Assembly (NCBI GenBank): GCA_027382625.1
Contig: JAJKFJ010021837.1
Coordinates: forward strand, 40,146 to 104,145
From: Tetmemena sp. SeJ-2015
Lineage: Eukaryota > Ciliophora > Spirotrichea > Sporadotrichida > Oxytrichidae
Length of the DNA: 64,000 nt
Reading direction: 5' to 3'
The position numbers were made by a program, and so were the translations under genes. The notes beneath the pieces were generated by a model that saw only the letters and a program-made list of their open reading frames with translations, was not told the origin of the DNA and made no database searches. This document shows positions 32,968-44,798 of this stretch, piece after piece (position 1 is the first letter of the stretch; every line of letters begins with the position of its first letter).

Positions 32968-33195
32968 ATGGGTGGAGTTTTGTTTAAAAGCAGTAATAGT
33001 GAACAAAAGAGAGAGATTGTATGGTAGCAGCAGCCTTTCAACTAGCCAGCATCTTTAATTCTTAAGAAGTTAGAGCCCTTGGTTAGAGTAGATGCTTCTA
33101 GATCTGATATTTCAGTGCTCGAGAGAACAGTTAATCAAATATTCAGCAACATGCACATTCAAAACAATTTGTATTTATAATAAAATTCTTAATGA
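32968..33195 (+). CDS. Small protein with MGG start (75 aa), unrecognised
   Basis: The frame from ATG 32,968 (MGGVLFKSSNSEQKREIVW...) to TGA 33,193-33,195 includes VRVDASRSDISVLERTVNQIF, a helical stretch that looks like a real protein. The MG start could be N-myristoylated. TAG/TAA are read as Gln. It may be complete or the first coding segment of a longer gene cut by an unfound IES, since the last codons are AT-rich. It follows the large coiled-coil gene by 139 bp on the same strand. Confidence 0.6.
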
Positions 33196-33199
33196 TTAA

Positions 33200-35550
33200 C
33201 ATTTTTAAATCATAATTAGTTATTTTTATGATTAAATGATCTATATTAATTTATCAATTATCTTTATTTAGGTATTGATTATGAGACCGCATATCATTGT
33301 AAGATTTTCTTTAGAGATTGAATATTATTTTTAAGTCAAGAGCTTTACTGGTATATGGAACTGAAGCAAAGAAATTAGAAAGGTTTCCTTACCAATTAAA
33401 AAGAATGAGAAGGTACTATCCAATAATCTATGACGACTTTGTTCAAATAATCATTCTATAAAAATAAAATACTGATATGGATTAGTAGTACCATATTATT
33501 TTAAAATGTTGATATATTGAGAGATCTTGAATCTTCTTAGAAAATAAACGATATCCAAATTTCATTTAGAATCCTATTGATTATTTTATAAGTTTTTTTA
33601 TTTTTAGTATAAATTTTATACCCAAAAAAAGTCTCTTGCTCACTTCTTATTTAGGAGGAGGTGGTGGCTAAAACTCTCTGATTCTTCCTCTACTTGTTCG
33701 TCTATTTTCTCTCTTAAATTAGACCACTATTAAAAATAATCTAGTACTTTAGAAGATATATAAATTAGAAAAAAATATTAAATTTCAAGTGATTATCTTC
33801 AGAAGATATAAAAATGAAGGATGAAAAAGATCTACCGAGTCTCTAATGGAAATCTCTGTGAAAGTTTCTTATCATAAATAGAATCTGCCTACCTAAAGTA
33901 GTGATGTTGTTACTTGCTTAGAGTTTTAGGATGACTATAACTCACCCTTCACTAAATATATTTAAACCAGTAACTAAGAGCTCTAAAAATTATAAATCTG
34001 ATAAAAGCTTAAGTAATTTCGTTTTGTGATCATTGATTCATTTTTCTTTTCAATTTATAGTTCTGATTTTTAATTAATATCCCAAAACTATAACTTTTAT
34101 TAAAATAATATTTTAATTTTTTATTCAAAAATTAAGTTGAATTTTAATGTATTTAGAAATGATAGAGTCATAGATATTTGTTGCATGAAATTTTGATATT
34201 AAAAATATTTACGATTACAATTTTCATTGAACCAATAATCAGATGTTTTAATAAGCTCTAAGAAAATGATGAAAGAAATCATATTTTAATTACTTAATCC
34301 ATAGAGTGCTAAGAACTTATTAATGGTCAGGAAACCTCAAAAAGAATTAGATGAAATTAAAGCTCTGAGAATTTTAATTTCAATTAAAAAAGAAATTTCT
34401 TAAGGTCAAATTTTGAAGTATATTTTCAATTAAGAGCTCGAATTATGAGGAAAACAACAAGAAAGGGAGAGGATAAAAGAGGTAGCTGTATTTTAAATGA
34501 AGCATTAAAAACGAACAACATTAACAATTTTTAGAGAATCATTAATAGATTTGAAAAATGATTAGTAGCATCTTATTTAATTTTCAATCCAATATATCTT
34601 TCTTTTGAAAATCACAAATTCTTTTGGTGGCCAGTGGAATAATATTTTTAAGACTTGATGATCTTTAATAATTTTTAATTATCAAAGTGTGTGATAGGTG
34701 ATTCCAATTACCTCATTTTATTTTAAGTAGTAAGAATTCTAGCTTTATGTATTGCACTTTTGCAAAATCGTTTTATTCCCATAAGTGTGCTAGATGATTC
34801 CCCTGAAATTATTTCAGCTTTATTTACCAACATTCATGTGCTTATATTAAAGGATAAATATTAATTTTGATATTTTATATTCGATTCGCTTGTGAACGGT
34901 CTTGACCATCCATTACCCTAACAGACATTTAAATAAATCTTAATCACTTAAAATCTCCTCTATGTAGATGACTTCAGATTGTTTTTTATTTAATGATTTA
35001 TAATGGATAAATGTTTTAGAGAGGTTAATTTTGTTGACTTAATATTTTGAGGAAAAACAAATATAAACTTACTTCTCTAATTATTTATAATATTCCATTA
35101 TTTTATTCATTATTTATCATAATATACTCCTTTTTTAAAATTTTGTTTGCATTATCGAGCATTTTGTTTTAAAATATAAATATTTAGTAAAATATTAATT
35201 ATAGAACTTATTAGCCATTTAGAGGGATACGATACATTTTCAAAAAGCGATAGTTTTCAAGAATAAAAATATCTTAGATTTTTTATTATTTTGAGGTATT
35301 TGCAATATGCTGACACACAAAGCATCTTAATTTGAACTTATATCATTTATTTTTGCTTTTTAGAATTCAATATAATTTTTTATGACTGATGATAGAGTCA
35401 TCATTCTGAATTCTTACCTCTAAAAAATTAATATTAAAATAAATTATTCGACATCGAGTTCAAAGTATAATATTCACAAAAATAGAGCTTTGCTGCACCT
35501 GAAGAAGAATTTTTTTTAATTGCGCTTCAATCTCACTTTTAAAATAATTT
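33200..35550. other. AT-rich stretch without a supported gene
   Basis: Only short open pieces are seen (for example a GGGG-rich word near 33,650 and a Lys-rich piece near 34,290-34,370). No IES-joined gene could be built. Confidence 0.4.
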
Positions 35551-35553
35551 GCA

Positions 35554-35789
35554 TCACCTCTGATTTTTGATAGTCATCTCCTAGAAGTGAATTTCTTATT
35601 TCCTTTGAAACTTATCTTTTTAAGTCTCTATTATTCTTAGTATATTATGATGATTTAAGTCTTACCTGTGGTTATGTAGTCTGCTTGTAAGTAGGCTCTA
35701 GTGACAAAGGCGGTTTGAATACACTCTTTGCAAGAATTTATGTCGCATTTAAAGTGGATGAGTTCCATCTGAGACTTGGGAATGCTCAT
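35554..35789 (-). CDS. Small IES-split gene with Cys cluster
   Basis: ATG 35,789 gives MSIPKSQMELIHFKCDINSC..., with KCD, SCKEC and YLQADY. A perfect 9-bp repeat bounds a 35-bp insert. After its removal the frame continues to TGA 35,554-35,556, about 66 residues. An alternative reading of the second segment (KRQVSKEIRNSLLGDDY...) is also open, so the 3' end is uncertain. The two close Cys pairs might bind zinc. Function unknown. Confidence 0.55.
35628..35662. other. IES (35 bp) with 9-bp pointer TTTAAGTCT
   Basis: TTTAAGTCT at 35,619 and 35,654, an exact 9-bp repeat. Removal keeps the frame open. Confidence 0.8.
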
Positions 35790-35954
35790 AGTATCTCGAT
35801 TATCCTAATAAAAAGTAAGAATTTTGGTTTAAAAATGCGCTAAACTTATTTGAAATCCTCAAAATAAGATTATGAGAAAAAAGGTTTACTTATATGAGCT
35901 TACATTTAGACCATTGCTTTTGTTCACAGGTAGATAAAAGATGTTATTAGAATA

Positions 35955-36216
35955 AGCGGAACTCTTTTTCATTTTCCTTTATTCTAATTATGAAACTATT
36001 AATTTAATTAATCAATTTATCATCTGTTACCTTCTTCTCATATTGTGTATTTTTAAAAGAAATGCAGTTCTCGATCAACTATTCGTATTTGACCTATATT
36101 AAAATAAATTATTCAACATCGAGTTCAAATATTTCGAAAGGTAATTCATTGGTAGGATTAAAATCTAAAAGATTTTTTGTGTGCAAATCGATAAGAAAAG
36201 AGCGGTATTTCTTTTT
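35955..36216 (-). CDS. AT-rich coding fragment crossing a TIR remnant
   Basis: The minus-strand frame (TAA/TAG=Gln) reads ...YRSFLIDLHTKNLLDFNPTNELP... and ...FELDVEQFILI..., then runs through a 30-bp piece of the 16.7-kb element's end. The ELDVEQFILI part recurs at 35,432-35,465, so this coding sequence is partly duplicated locally. Unrecognised. Confidence 0.35.
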
Positions 36217-36559
36217 TAAGACATTAATCTGTATTTAAGATATTCAAAAAATTAAAAATCTAATTAAAGTTTAATAATAAAATCAAGCTTTTTATGATAA
36301 GATTTTATCTCGCAGAAGATTTAGCAAACCATTCAAAACCCTAAAAAATGATAAGAAAGTCAAAATAAGTTGTGTATAATTAATTTCTTTATTAATACTT
36401 ATAATCATGCGAGTCAAACGCGAAATTACTCAAAAATAACTACATGATCCATCCTATCTCAGTTTCATTTTGACTCTAAGGTATGGATGTAGTCATCCTT
36501 ATCAGTAGTAATAGCCAGTTCTCAACATCAACTCCATCGCAAAAATGTTGAGAGTGCCA

Positions 36560-37440
36560 GCGCGCACTATACTCTCGCATTTGAAAGTTGGATGAGAAAG
36601 TTAGGAGTTGCAGCTGTTCTCATCGCACTTCTAAGTTTCAGAGTGCACATCAATTATTTGATTGATCCTCAAACTCTCTGCCACTAAGCGCACTTCAGTT
36701 TGGAGTAGCGTCGGAAGATCTTCCATAGATAGTTTCCTTATCTCAAGATCTCTCCGTAGACTGTAGCAAACATCTATCGTTGAAATGGCATAACGTACAA
36801 AACTGTGAATCGAGTGAAGCGCGTTATAGACTTCACTAAGCCATTTATTATTAATAATCTGAAATATATTTACACTGCTCAGGTGTGAGAGGGATAGCGT
36901 GAAGTTTGTATGTGCTGACGAAGCTGTGTTCACACAACACCTTCATGAAGAAGAGTTGGTACAAGAAGCACGATAACATAGAAGTTTACGAGTAGAAAGT
37001 AAATATAACTACAAGTGCGTTACTTGCAGGAATCAGCGAAGACTCAGGCTTAGAAGCTTATGTCCTTCATCCTCGCTCTATCAAGCGAGAGCAGTATGTT
37101 GCGTTCTTAAGAAGCTCAGAGAGAAGATCACAGACGGTGAGATCGTTCTACTCGTTGACAACCTCAGCGTACACAAGACAAAGGAAGCGAAGAAGGCATA
37201 CGCTGAGTTGAACATCACTCCTGTTTTTAATGTTCCATACTCGCCAGAGTTCAACGGCATTGAGTTTTATGCTGGAACTTAGTTAAGGGACACTATAAGA
37301 AGCTGCTGCTCTATCACTTGATGCATGATTAAGCTATCAAGGATTTAATAGTGAGTAGTTGTAAGAGAGTGGAAGAAGAGAAGACAAAGTTATGTGCGAG
37401 ATAAGGTAGAGTGAATATTTAGGAAAAGTATTTAAGCTTA
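36560..37440 (+). pseudogene. DD34E transposase (IS630/Tc1/mariner-type), broken frames
   Basis: The recognisable order is KFVCADEAVF with the first Asp (36,916), FMKKSWYKKHDNIEV, LLAGISEDSGLEAYVL, then LLVDNLSVHKT with the second Asp (37,157), and VPYSPEFNGIE with the final Glu (37,262). Thirty-four residues lie between the last two acids (DD34E). The downstream part KGHYKKLLLYHL is in yet another frame. At least three frame changes occur, so the copy is probably dead. TAA/TAG appear as Gln codons. The long minus-strand frame at 36,631-36,933 is a shadow of the N-terminal part. Confidence 0.85.
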
Positions 37441-37442
37441 AC

Positions 37443-37843
37443 TTAATGACTTAAGTCACTTTTGCTTATCTGGGAAGAAGGGATTCTTAAGAGGTTCCTT
37501 TCTCTCTTCTGTTGGCCAGATGGACCTAGCTTCCTCATCTTCGAACCTGCTCCCGCATCTATGTGCATCTCGTCGTCCCTAAGTTTGTATAGTGATAGAC
37601 GCTTGCTCACCTCGATGCTTGTATTTTGCTTCCGTGCTCTGAATACCTTTGCTCTCTCCTTCATTAAGTAGATGCCAGTGCCAGGTTTCTCTACACAGTT
37701 AAACTCTAAAACTTACTAGAGAAGTAGGGATACTTCTGAAGCTGCTCAAACCATTCGTCGCTGATAACTATTCCTTGCTTCTTTGGGTCGTTCTCCTCTA
37801 CTTAGAATCTCTTCTTATTAAAAATCATACTTGAACGAGTCAT
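37443..37843 (-). CDS. Second open frame of the transposon (about 125 codons, one 26-nt intron)
   Basis: ATG 37,843 (MTRSSMIFNKKRF...) runs to SKKPGTGIYLMKERAKVF after removing GTAAGT...TGTGTAG (37,691-37,716), then a basic tail (KMRKLGPSGQQKRERN) to 37,443 or beyond, since the next codon TAA is Gln. It lies opposite and downstream of the transposase, like the accessory frames of TBE elements. Function unknown; it may be DNA-binding from its basic content. Confidence 0.5.
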
Positions 37844-38649
37844 TAAACAGAAGAATACATTTGAAAGTGATGATGATTCAATATAATTTAAGATATTTGT
37901 AAGATAGACAATTTCTACGGACCTATTATATTTTGTGTTTTTATTACTAATTAGCTCAGCTTAAGAGTAAGAATAATCTCTGGAAATCTTTGAACTAATA
38001 AGTTTCAAGATAAATTAAAAAAAATTATTTCTTTACTTCTAAGATTTCCTCTATCTAAAAAAACCTTAAAGGACCTAAAAAATATGTTCCTCACAAAATC
38101 TCTCGATGTGATTCTCAGAGATCTAAGCTTGTAAATTTAATGCGAGAATTGGAACCAAATCATCATCTAATTATAAATGTTAAACACTCAGTTTTCTCTG
38201 AAGAAATTATTCGAATCTCATTTAAAAAGATGTTTCCTACTAATTAGAGTCTACTTTTAAAGGGTCTTTTGTATTTAAAATACTGAAGAATTTAATAAAT
38301 TGACTTAAAAAATATCAGTTTTTGATTTGATAAATTGAAGAAAAAATTTTTTAATATCTCAAGTCTAATAAGGAATAATTAAAGCATTAAAAATATGAAG
38401 TCCTCTGAACATGCAACAGTATTTGTATCCCATATGCGTGAATCAATAATGATGATGATTATGATAATTTTATTTTAGTTCTATGTTAGATTTATCAAAG
38501 ATTTATAATTAAAAAAAATATTTTTAAATATCAAGTAATTCAAATTAATTTTGCTGTATTTAAAGCTATTTAAACAAGGTGATAATGAGGAGTTAGTGAT
38601 TTCCTTTCTTTTAAGGATATTTAGATTCTGGAAATTATTAAGTTAGAAA

Positions 38650-39365
38650 GTTAAAATCTAGTACCCGTGACGTGGTATCAAAATCGGCTTGGCTGAGATT
38701 GGGAGATCATCCGGCCATTAATCAATGCCCTGCTGTTTTTGTTAATCCCTAGAGGCGATATAGTTTAGTAATCAGTGGTGAGTGGTGTAGTGTATCTAAT
38801 AGAGGGATGCGTGGAATGTGGCTTACCCAAGTCGACGAGAACTGCTGTAAATCCCAAGTTGAAACCATTTGATCATGATTAGTGACATCTCATTTAAGGA
38901 GCTATGGGACCTTACAAGGTGCAATAGAATGGGGTAGAAATTCTTATGGGAACGGCAGGTTAGGCTAGGCGTCAGAGTTGGCTACAGTTGTACTCGCAAG
39001 CGCATCCTGTGAAAATATGCATGCAAGAAACCCATATATGCACTACCTATACTTCTTAATTGTGATCACCTGACATAGCGGAGTCATACTGGTCTAGTCA
39101 ATTTGGTAAGCCTGCTGCGTATTTTCTTCTTTGCAATGTCTAACCAACGCAAGATACGAAGATTTTTCGAGGCCGATAGATTGAGGTGAACTCAGAGTGA
39201 GAGCTGATGGGGTACTCAGATTAGAAATACCACATGGGATTCTCTCTCATCCCTACAATGAGAGCGGTTCGTCATCACTAATTAACTGACTTCATGCGTT
39301 GGCATGTCTTTATTGGGCGCGTTACATCTACAATGATAGTCTTTATTTATGCCCATAAGTTTCTA
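38650..39365 (-). repeat. 0.7-kb GC-richer dispersed repeat, copy R3
   Basis: The reverse complement is collinear with R1 (2,750-3,470) from end to end and with parts of R2 and R4. No open frame crosses it. The sharp base-composition borders on both sides suggest a complete copy. Confidence 0.75.
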
Positions 39366-39649
39366 CTATTTTCCGCTTAATTCCTTAATATGCTGGATAA
39401 TAAATTAAAGAATTTATTTAAACAAAGAACTTTTATTAATTATCAAAAAAATTGAATTAATTCAAAAGCCTCAATAAAGAATATCAAGTTGAACAAATAA
39501 CTCACTACATTTTTTTAATTTTTTTGAATGAACACATAGAATATGAATGATAATCAGATTATTTCTAATTTAGGATATATTAATTAGAATATATATTTTT
39601 TAAAAAATTAATGAATTTTTTCCTACCCAATCATCCTTTCTTTAATTAT

Positions 39650-39910
39650 GAAATGGTGAGACTTCTAAATAAAGTTGAAGATGAAATCTTAGTCAAACAA
39701 TAACAGAAGAAAGATATTCTTTGAGATCAGAAATATCTTGCTTTCTTTCATAAATTAAATTAGTGCACTTTTCTCTCCTCAAAAGAGGATGGGAGTTAAT
39801 ATTTTAAACAAAATGAATAATTAAATAAAGAGTAAAAAATAAATAACCAGTTGAAATAATTTAAAAAAAATAAATATTTCTTTAGCTGAAAATTAAATAG
39901 ATACTGAATT
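39650..39910 (+). CDS. AT-rich coding fragment, unrecognised
   Basis: ATG near 39,652 opens MVRLLNKVEDEILVKQQQ..., and an adjoining frame continues ...DQKYLAFFHKLNQCTF.... The pieces read only with TAA/TAG as Gln and have no assigned joins. Confidence 0.3.
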
Positions 39911-40428
39911 AAAATAGAAAAAATCTGTTCAGTTAAAGTTTCCAAAATTTAAATAAATATTAACCATTCGACTTAGTCATACAATTCTAAGTATTTAAAT
40001 CCTAGCAACTTTTGTGGAGGGAGCTTAATCAAGAGTTATATGTTGCACTAGCTCTAATGATGTTGAAATATTTGGCCTTTAGGATTTGCCCGCATCATAT
40101 CTCTCTTCAGAAGTATGCTTTAAGACGATGAAAGAAGAAAAGGATTTATTTTTATTCTATATCGAATAAGCTGCAGATTGACGTGTGTTTTGCCATTTTA
40201 ACTTTCACGAATTTGCAATACCCTCTTTTTATGTTAAGCAATCAAAGATTTTAATTATATTATATTACAACTTACTTTTAAGTTTATAATTTCTCTTTTA
40301 TTTTTTGTCAGTTAAATTTTAATGTTCATAATATTTTAAGAAGTTCTAGTAAGAAAGAGGCTTAATTCTTATTGAATATAATTTAGCATTTATAATTGAA
40401 TTGGCTTTTAAAGGTAATTGTTAAACAC

Positions 40429-40695
40429 ATAAAGAGGTATTCTGCTAAGTATCTCACTCTCAAATTCGAAGATGGAGCTGAACTTGAGAGCGATATGTCT
40501 ATTGTGAGAAGCTTGATTTCAAATTAATATTTAAAATATATAATAATAAAAATGATAAAGTACATGAATATGCTACATAAAACATGGAAAGTTATAAATG
40601 ACCACGCAAGCTTTATTTAATTTTTAAGGACTTAATTATGTTGCCCTAAATTTGATCTTAATTGCAATAATATTTATAGGTTTATTAAATTCTGA
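40429..40695 (+). CDS. AT-rich coding fragment (89 codons)
   Basis: The frame is open to TGA 40,693-40,695. Its first part (KRYSAKYLTLKFEDGAELES...) is clearly more G+C-rich and protein-like than the rest. It may be an exon of a gene continuing at 41.27 kb. Unrecognised. Confidence 0.4.
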
Positions 40696-41272
40696 TTAAT
40701 ACTCTTTAAATTTCAAATGGAACAGATTAATAAGATAATTTAACATGAATGGATTATTCGATCTTTATTTCTTTCCTTCTTCTTGAAGTTAAAATATTAA
40801 TTAGGCATTAGGATTAGAAAAAATGCAATAATTATAGTGTCTAATACTCTACTTTATTATGGTTAAAAATCTACAATCAATTACTTATATTTTGGTAAAA
40901 TTTCAATAAAGTTTATTTGTGCAGATAATGATTTACTAACTAATTTAAATATTTTGTAGTTGCTAAAAATTATTTCACTAAGATATTACTCAAATGATGT
41001 CTATCAAAAATTATAGAAATTTTTAAAGTCTAAAGGTAACCTTTAAAAAATCTAACCTCAAACTGAATTAATAAAAAATTTGTAATTGTTGTGTATTATA
41101 TTTAAATACTAGCTCATTTTCTTTTTCTTCACTTTAATTGATTAAATTTAAAATTATAAAATAAAAGCGTTCTTGTTGACAAAGAGATACGGTTGAGCAC
41201 GTAGATAGCATTACATGTTAAATTTATATTAATAATTATAAGCTTAAAAGCAGTTTTTTTGCAATATATAAG

Positions 41273-41452
41273 GAATTTGAATATTTAGGCATCAGACAAT
41301 TTCATATAGAATTTTTGAAACAGTTGAAAGAAGGCCCAAAATAAGAAGAACAGAAGTCTAATGATATTATCGCAATCATAAATCAACAAAAAAGAAAGCA
41401 ATAAATGGATCTAAATATTTAAAGAGTTATCAGTAAGATCTATGAAGTTTGA
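41273..41452 (+). CDS. AT-rich coding fragment (60 codons)
   Basis: Reads EFEYLGIRQFHIEFLKQL... with Gln-coded TAA/TAG to TGA 41,450-41,452. It is followed in another frame by DIKKSLKLFLAIETNR.... Probably exons of one AT-rich gene with 40.4 kb. Confidence 0.4.
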
Positions 41453-42321
41453 TGATGGTTAAAATTTCAAGCGACATTAAAAAAAGCTTGAAGTTATTCT
41501 TGGCTATTGAGACTAATCGAAGTACCTATATAAGGTCAAATCATACCAATTGCATTTAACTGTGATTGAAGAAATATTTTTAACTTAAATTATACAAATT
41601 AATTAAGTTTAAGTAGATTTAGCCAGGAATAGAGATCATTAAATCAAAAATTAAGTCCTTTACCGGCATTAAAGCGTTTATAATTCTTCGAATCCCTTGT
41701 AAGATAGCTTAATCTATCTATAGAATTATATAAAAATAAGGTGCGGAATTTCCCCCTTTCCTTTTTAGTATGTTGAAAAGGTGATACTACTAATAATAAA
41801 TGCTTATATTCTTTAAATCTTAAAGCGACGCAGAACATTAAATAGCTTACAAAAGTATTCAGACTTTTCTAAAATCAAATCTACCAACATAAAATTAGCT
41901 GGCATTCTAAAAATTGCAAAGTATTTGATCATAATTCTTAAGAAAAATTTTGCTTGAGGGAGAAGCAGTATCATTAAAATACATATTTACACTTTTTATA
42001 TCACTTTACTTCTCATTCCCGTAGGTTTTATTTTATTTCCTTAATAATTAAACTTTAATTTATCTTTATTCCTAATTTTTAGAGAATATGTTTTTGCATC
42101 TTAAAAAGAGATAATTATCTCGAAATATTGAATAAAGTAAGATAATTAAAATGAATTCTTATTAATGTTAGACTCATTCTAAAAATAGATTTATCAATCT
42201 CTCTTTCTATAATCTCTCACTTACAAAATCACCTGTTTCTTATAGTCATTTACTATTTCTATATCCATAGCTTGCTTGAAAATAGGCTGGTGTCAATATA
42301 GTTAATTCACAATATATTCTT

Positions 42322-44209
42322 TCATAAATCGTTAAGAACTGCGAACACTTCGGTATGAGCAGTGCTTTTCACATACCTGCTCATATCTTCTGAACTAGTC
42401 ACAATTATTCCTTAAAATATTTTTTATGAATCGGGCCATCGAAGCTTTTAGCATGAACTGTATAGCCAAGTTAGATAAATTGCTTTATGTGCCAGTCGGG
42501 CTATACCCCCTTCATGGGCATCATAGATGGGTGGTACTCACTCTGGATGTAAGGAGGCTTGTAAGTTTGAATGAATCTGTGGCCTCCCTTTACTACAAAG
42601 TAGTCCATACCCTCGGTGTCTATTTTAATGGCTCCAATCTTCCCACCCTCAGGAAGTACTCCAACGAATCTATCTAGTAGGGTGATTTTTGCAAGTTGCA
42701 TCCCCACTGCCCCACTCTCCACCTTATCCTGTTCACATCTAATTAAGCCGTTGAGAATGTTGACCTTTTGAGTGTATATCTCACAGCTTGTCTCCTTATC
42801 TCCAAGTGCGATATCGTAAATAGCAATTTAATATTTGAGGTTACTACCTGAAATATTTGTATACTGCAGTTTAAACAGTTACTAAATCATCGAAACCCTG
42901 GTTAGCTTAGATGCTGTTCTTCAAATAGTCTAGATTATCTCCGTATGGCTCAAAAGATAGGATGTGAAAGCCGTTTGAAGCTGCCGCTAGTGAATACCAC
43001 CCAATATTTGCTCCTATGTCAACTAGATACACATCATTTTATCTAACATACGACATAAATGAAAATGAAAATTTGAATATAAATGATCAAATTTAATTGC
43101 AAATTTTGTGGGTACTGATTGCTGACTTCCTTCAATAAAGTCATCATGTTCTTAGTTTGCTGGGTCTCAAAAGAGCCGGTCTTAGTCATGAGGTGAGAAC
43201 CCCAGTGGCTAGTTCCTGACTGAATGTCGTACACATAGATTTTGAAGTCTTGAGCGTTGATCTTAGAGCCTGAAATGTTAAGCAGCTTTTTATGCTACTT
43301 CAAATCGCTTGAGTTTCCATTAGCTTCATTATTTTGGGCTAAGCTATTCTATTAGAATATTAAATCTAAAATAAATTTTATTCTTGCCTGGCAAGATTTC
43401 TCCCTTTTTGACTAGTAATTTTATTAAAATTGATTTTTATTTATTTTAATATATAGGATTCATTGTAATTTTTATATATAAGCCTATGAAATGTATAAAT
43501 TTTTAGGAATTATTTTATAAAAATTAAAGCAATTTTAGAGCATGAGATTTAATGTTGGTATAATTTAATAAATTTAATAATTGACCTTCGTAAGCACCTC
43601 AGCCAGATCTTAACTATATTGTAGTAGATCTATTTTTAAATCCACATATTTTTATGATCCTTAAAATTTAGATATTTTGTTGGACTTAGAATTATTCATT
43701 CTGCTTCTTTCAGCGGTTTCTTAGATGGATCCTAATTTTCAAAATAATTAACTGGGGATAAACTTTTTACCTAATTTATTTATACTGAATGCAAATTTAT
43801 ATAGACTTATTAGCAAATAACCTATTTATTGTATTGCATATTATTTTTGCCTATGTTATTCTTCAAAGTACTAATATTAATAAATATGGAATTACATAAT
43901 TGATATTCATTACCTGAAGCGACTTATAATAATTAATTGCAAATTTTAAGTTTTAATTAATGATCCATCAATATTTGCAAAATTAGTCCCTCTCACCAAA
44001 ATCGCACAATTAAACTTACCTTTTTTAAAGAATTCTAAAGATGCTTTAAGACTACAAGGTCTCCTCTTTTTTTATAAAAAATGTTAATCTTTTTTATTCT
44101 ATTCGAGGTCGAAAGATTAAATTTATTGCTCTCCTGAAAAATCTTTGAGGTCAAGCGATGAGGCAAAAGCAATTAAAATCAGAGAACTGAAAATGGTAAA
44201 CTGCTTCAT
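42322..44209 (-). CDS. FkbM-type methyltransferase paralogue A with signal peptide
   Basis: Minus strand, ATG 44,209 gives MKQFTIFSSLILIAFASSLD, a typical signal peptide. A second coding segment lies at about 43,745-43,575 (...SKFQGSQKYVDLKIDL...). From 43,340 on comes the enzyme: HWGSHLMTKTGSFETQQT, then NDVYLVDIGANIGWYSL with the SAM-binding VDIGANxG motif, FEPYGDNLDYL, YDIALGDKE, and the FkbM signature KIDTEGMDYFVVKGG, ending at TGA 42,322-42,324. Three IESs are resolved; two longer ones upstream are not. Expected activity: SAM-dependent methyl transfer, probably on a glycan or lipid in the secretory route. Tandem with paralogue B; identity between them is about 60% by eye. Confidence 0.88.
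42406..42431. other. IES of methyltransferase A (26 bp, pointer AAT)
   Basis: AAT at 42,403 and 42,429. Removal gives FDGPI-VTSSEDMSRYV, matching the C-terminus of paralogue B. Confidence 0.88.
42821..42875. other. IES of methyltransferase A (55 bp, pointer TAAA)
   Basis: TAAA at 42,817 and 42,872. Removal gives DDLVTV-YDIALGD, which aligns without gaps to paralogue B. Confidence 0.9.
43041..43107. other. IES of methyltransferase A (67 bp, pointer ATTTT)
   Basis: ATTTT at 43,036 and 43,103. Removal gives NQYPQN-DVYLVDIG and removes a TGA. Confidence 0.92.
43345..43570. other. Unresolved intervening segment in methyltransferase A
   Basis: AT-rich DNA between the LAQNNEANG segment and the DLAEVLTKVN segment. 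It must be removed, but I could not fix the pointer. Confidence 0.5.
43750..44135. other. Unresolved intervening segment after the signal-peptide segment of A
   Basis: AT-rich DNA of about 0.4 kb between the signal-peptide coding segment and the next coding segment. Pointer not identified. Confidence 0.5.
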
Positions 44210-44798
44210 AGTATTAGTAGTGTCTCTAAATAAATTAAGTTTTGTTTTAATAAAGGATCCACGTTTCATAAAGAATTTTCGCCCTAGATTAAAAACTTTC
44301 TATTTCCTAATTTGAAGTTATTCACTTTCTTAGAGTATAAATATATTTTCTTATTAAAATTAAGCATATCTAAAATTCTAAGAAGTAGTCATAGTCTATT
44401 TGCTTTTATATTTGTGTTCAAGATGGGAAAAATATGGATAATAGGACCTTTTCTTTTCCTCAATTTGAATCGACAAATCTAAAATTATTAGATTATTTTC
44501 CAATTGTTTTTATTTTGACTTTATAGAATATAATTAAATAATTCCATTGAAAGATAATGTATGTGTGAAGCAGGCATGATTTATGGAAAATTTACTCTGC
44601 TATCATGGATACTTAGAGTCCGTTTATAGTTGTAAAGTTTTAAATTCGAGTGAGCGCCCCTCTTAATTTAAAGTAATTCTAATATATATTCTGTGTTGAA
44701 ATTAAAGTTGCAAATATAATTCCTTTCTTGTCCTTATTTTTTGTTTAAAATATATATTTTGAATTTCTAAAAAGGTCTTAAAATAGTGAAATTCATAA

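Larger units (their letters stand above)
36336..37915 (+). mobile_element. TBE/Tc1-mariner-like transposon, right end missing
   Basis: The left end matches the MITE ends at 8.8 and 11.8 kb (AAACCC-TAA-AAATGATAAGAAAGT). Inside are a transposase reading on + and a second frame on -. The far part (37,827-37,915) matches 49,705-49,805 of another internally deleted copy, but no right terminal repeat is found here. The layout recalls TBE elements of spirotrich germlines, which carry several genes and telomere-like tips. Confidence 0.75.

Noticed and set aside
36631..36933. 100-codon minus-strand frame in the transposon.
   Set aside because: It lies opposite the N-terminal part of the transposase, whose motifs are on the plus strand.
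42842..42871. Exact 8-bp repeat CAAATATT in methyltransferase A that also restores an open frame (22-bp IES).
   Set aside because: The longer 55-bp removal with pointer TAAA gives a gap-free match to paralogue B. The 22-bp reading leaves ten extra residues.
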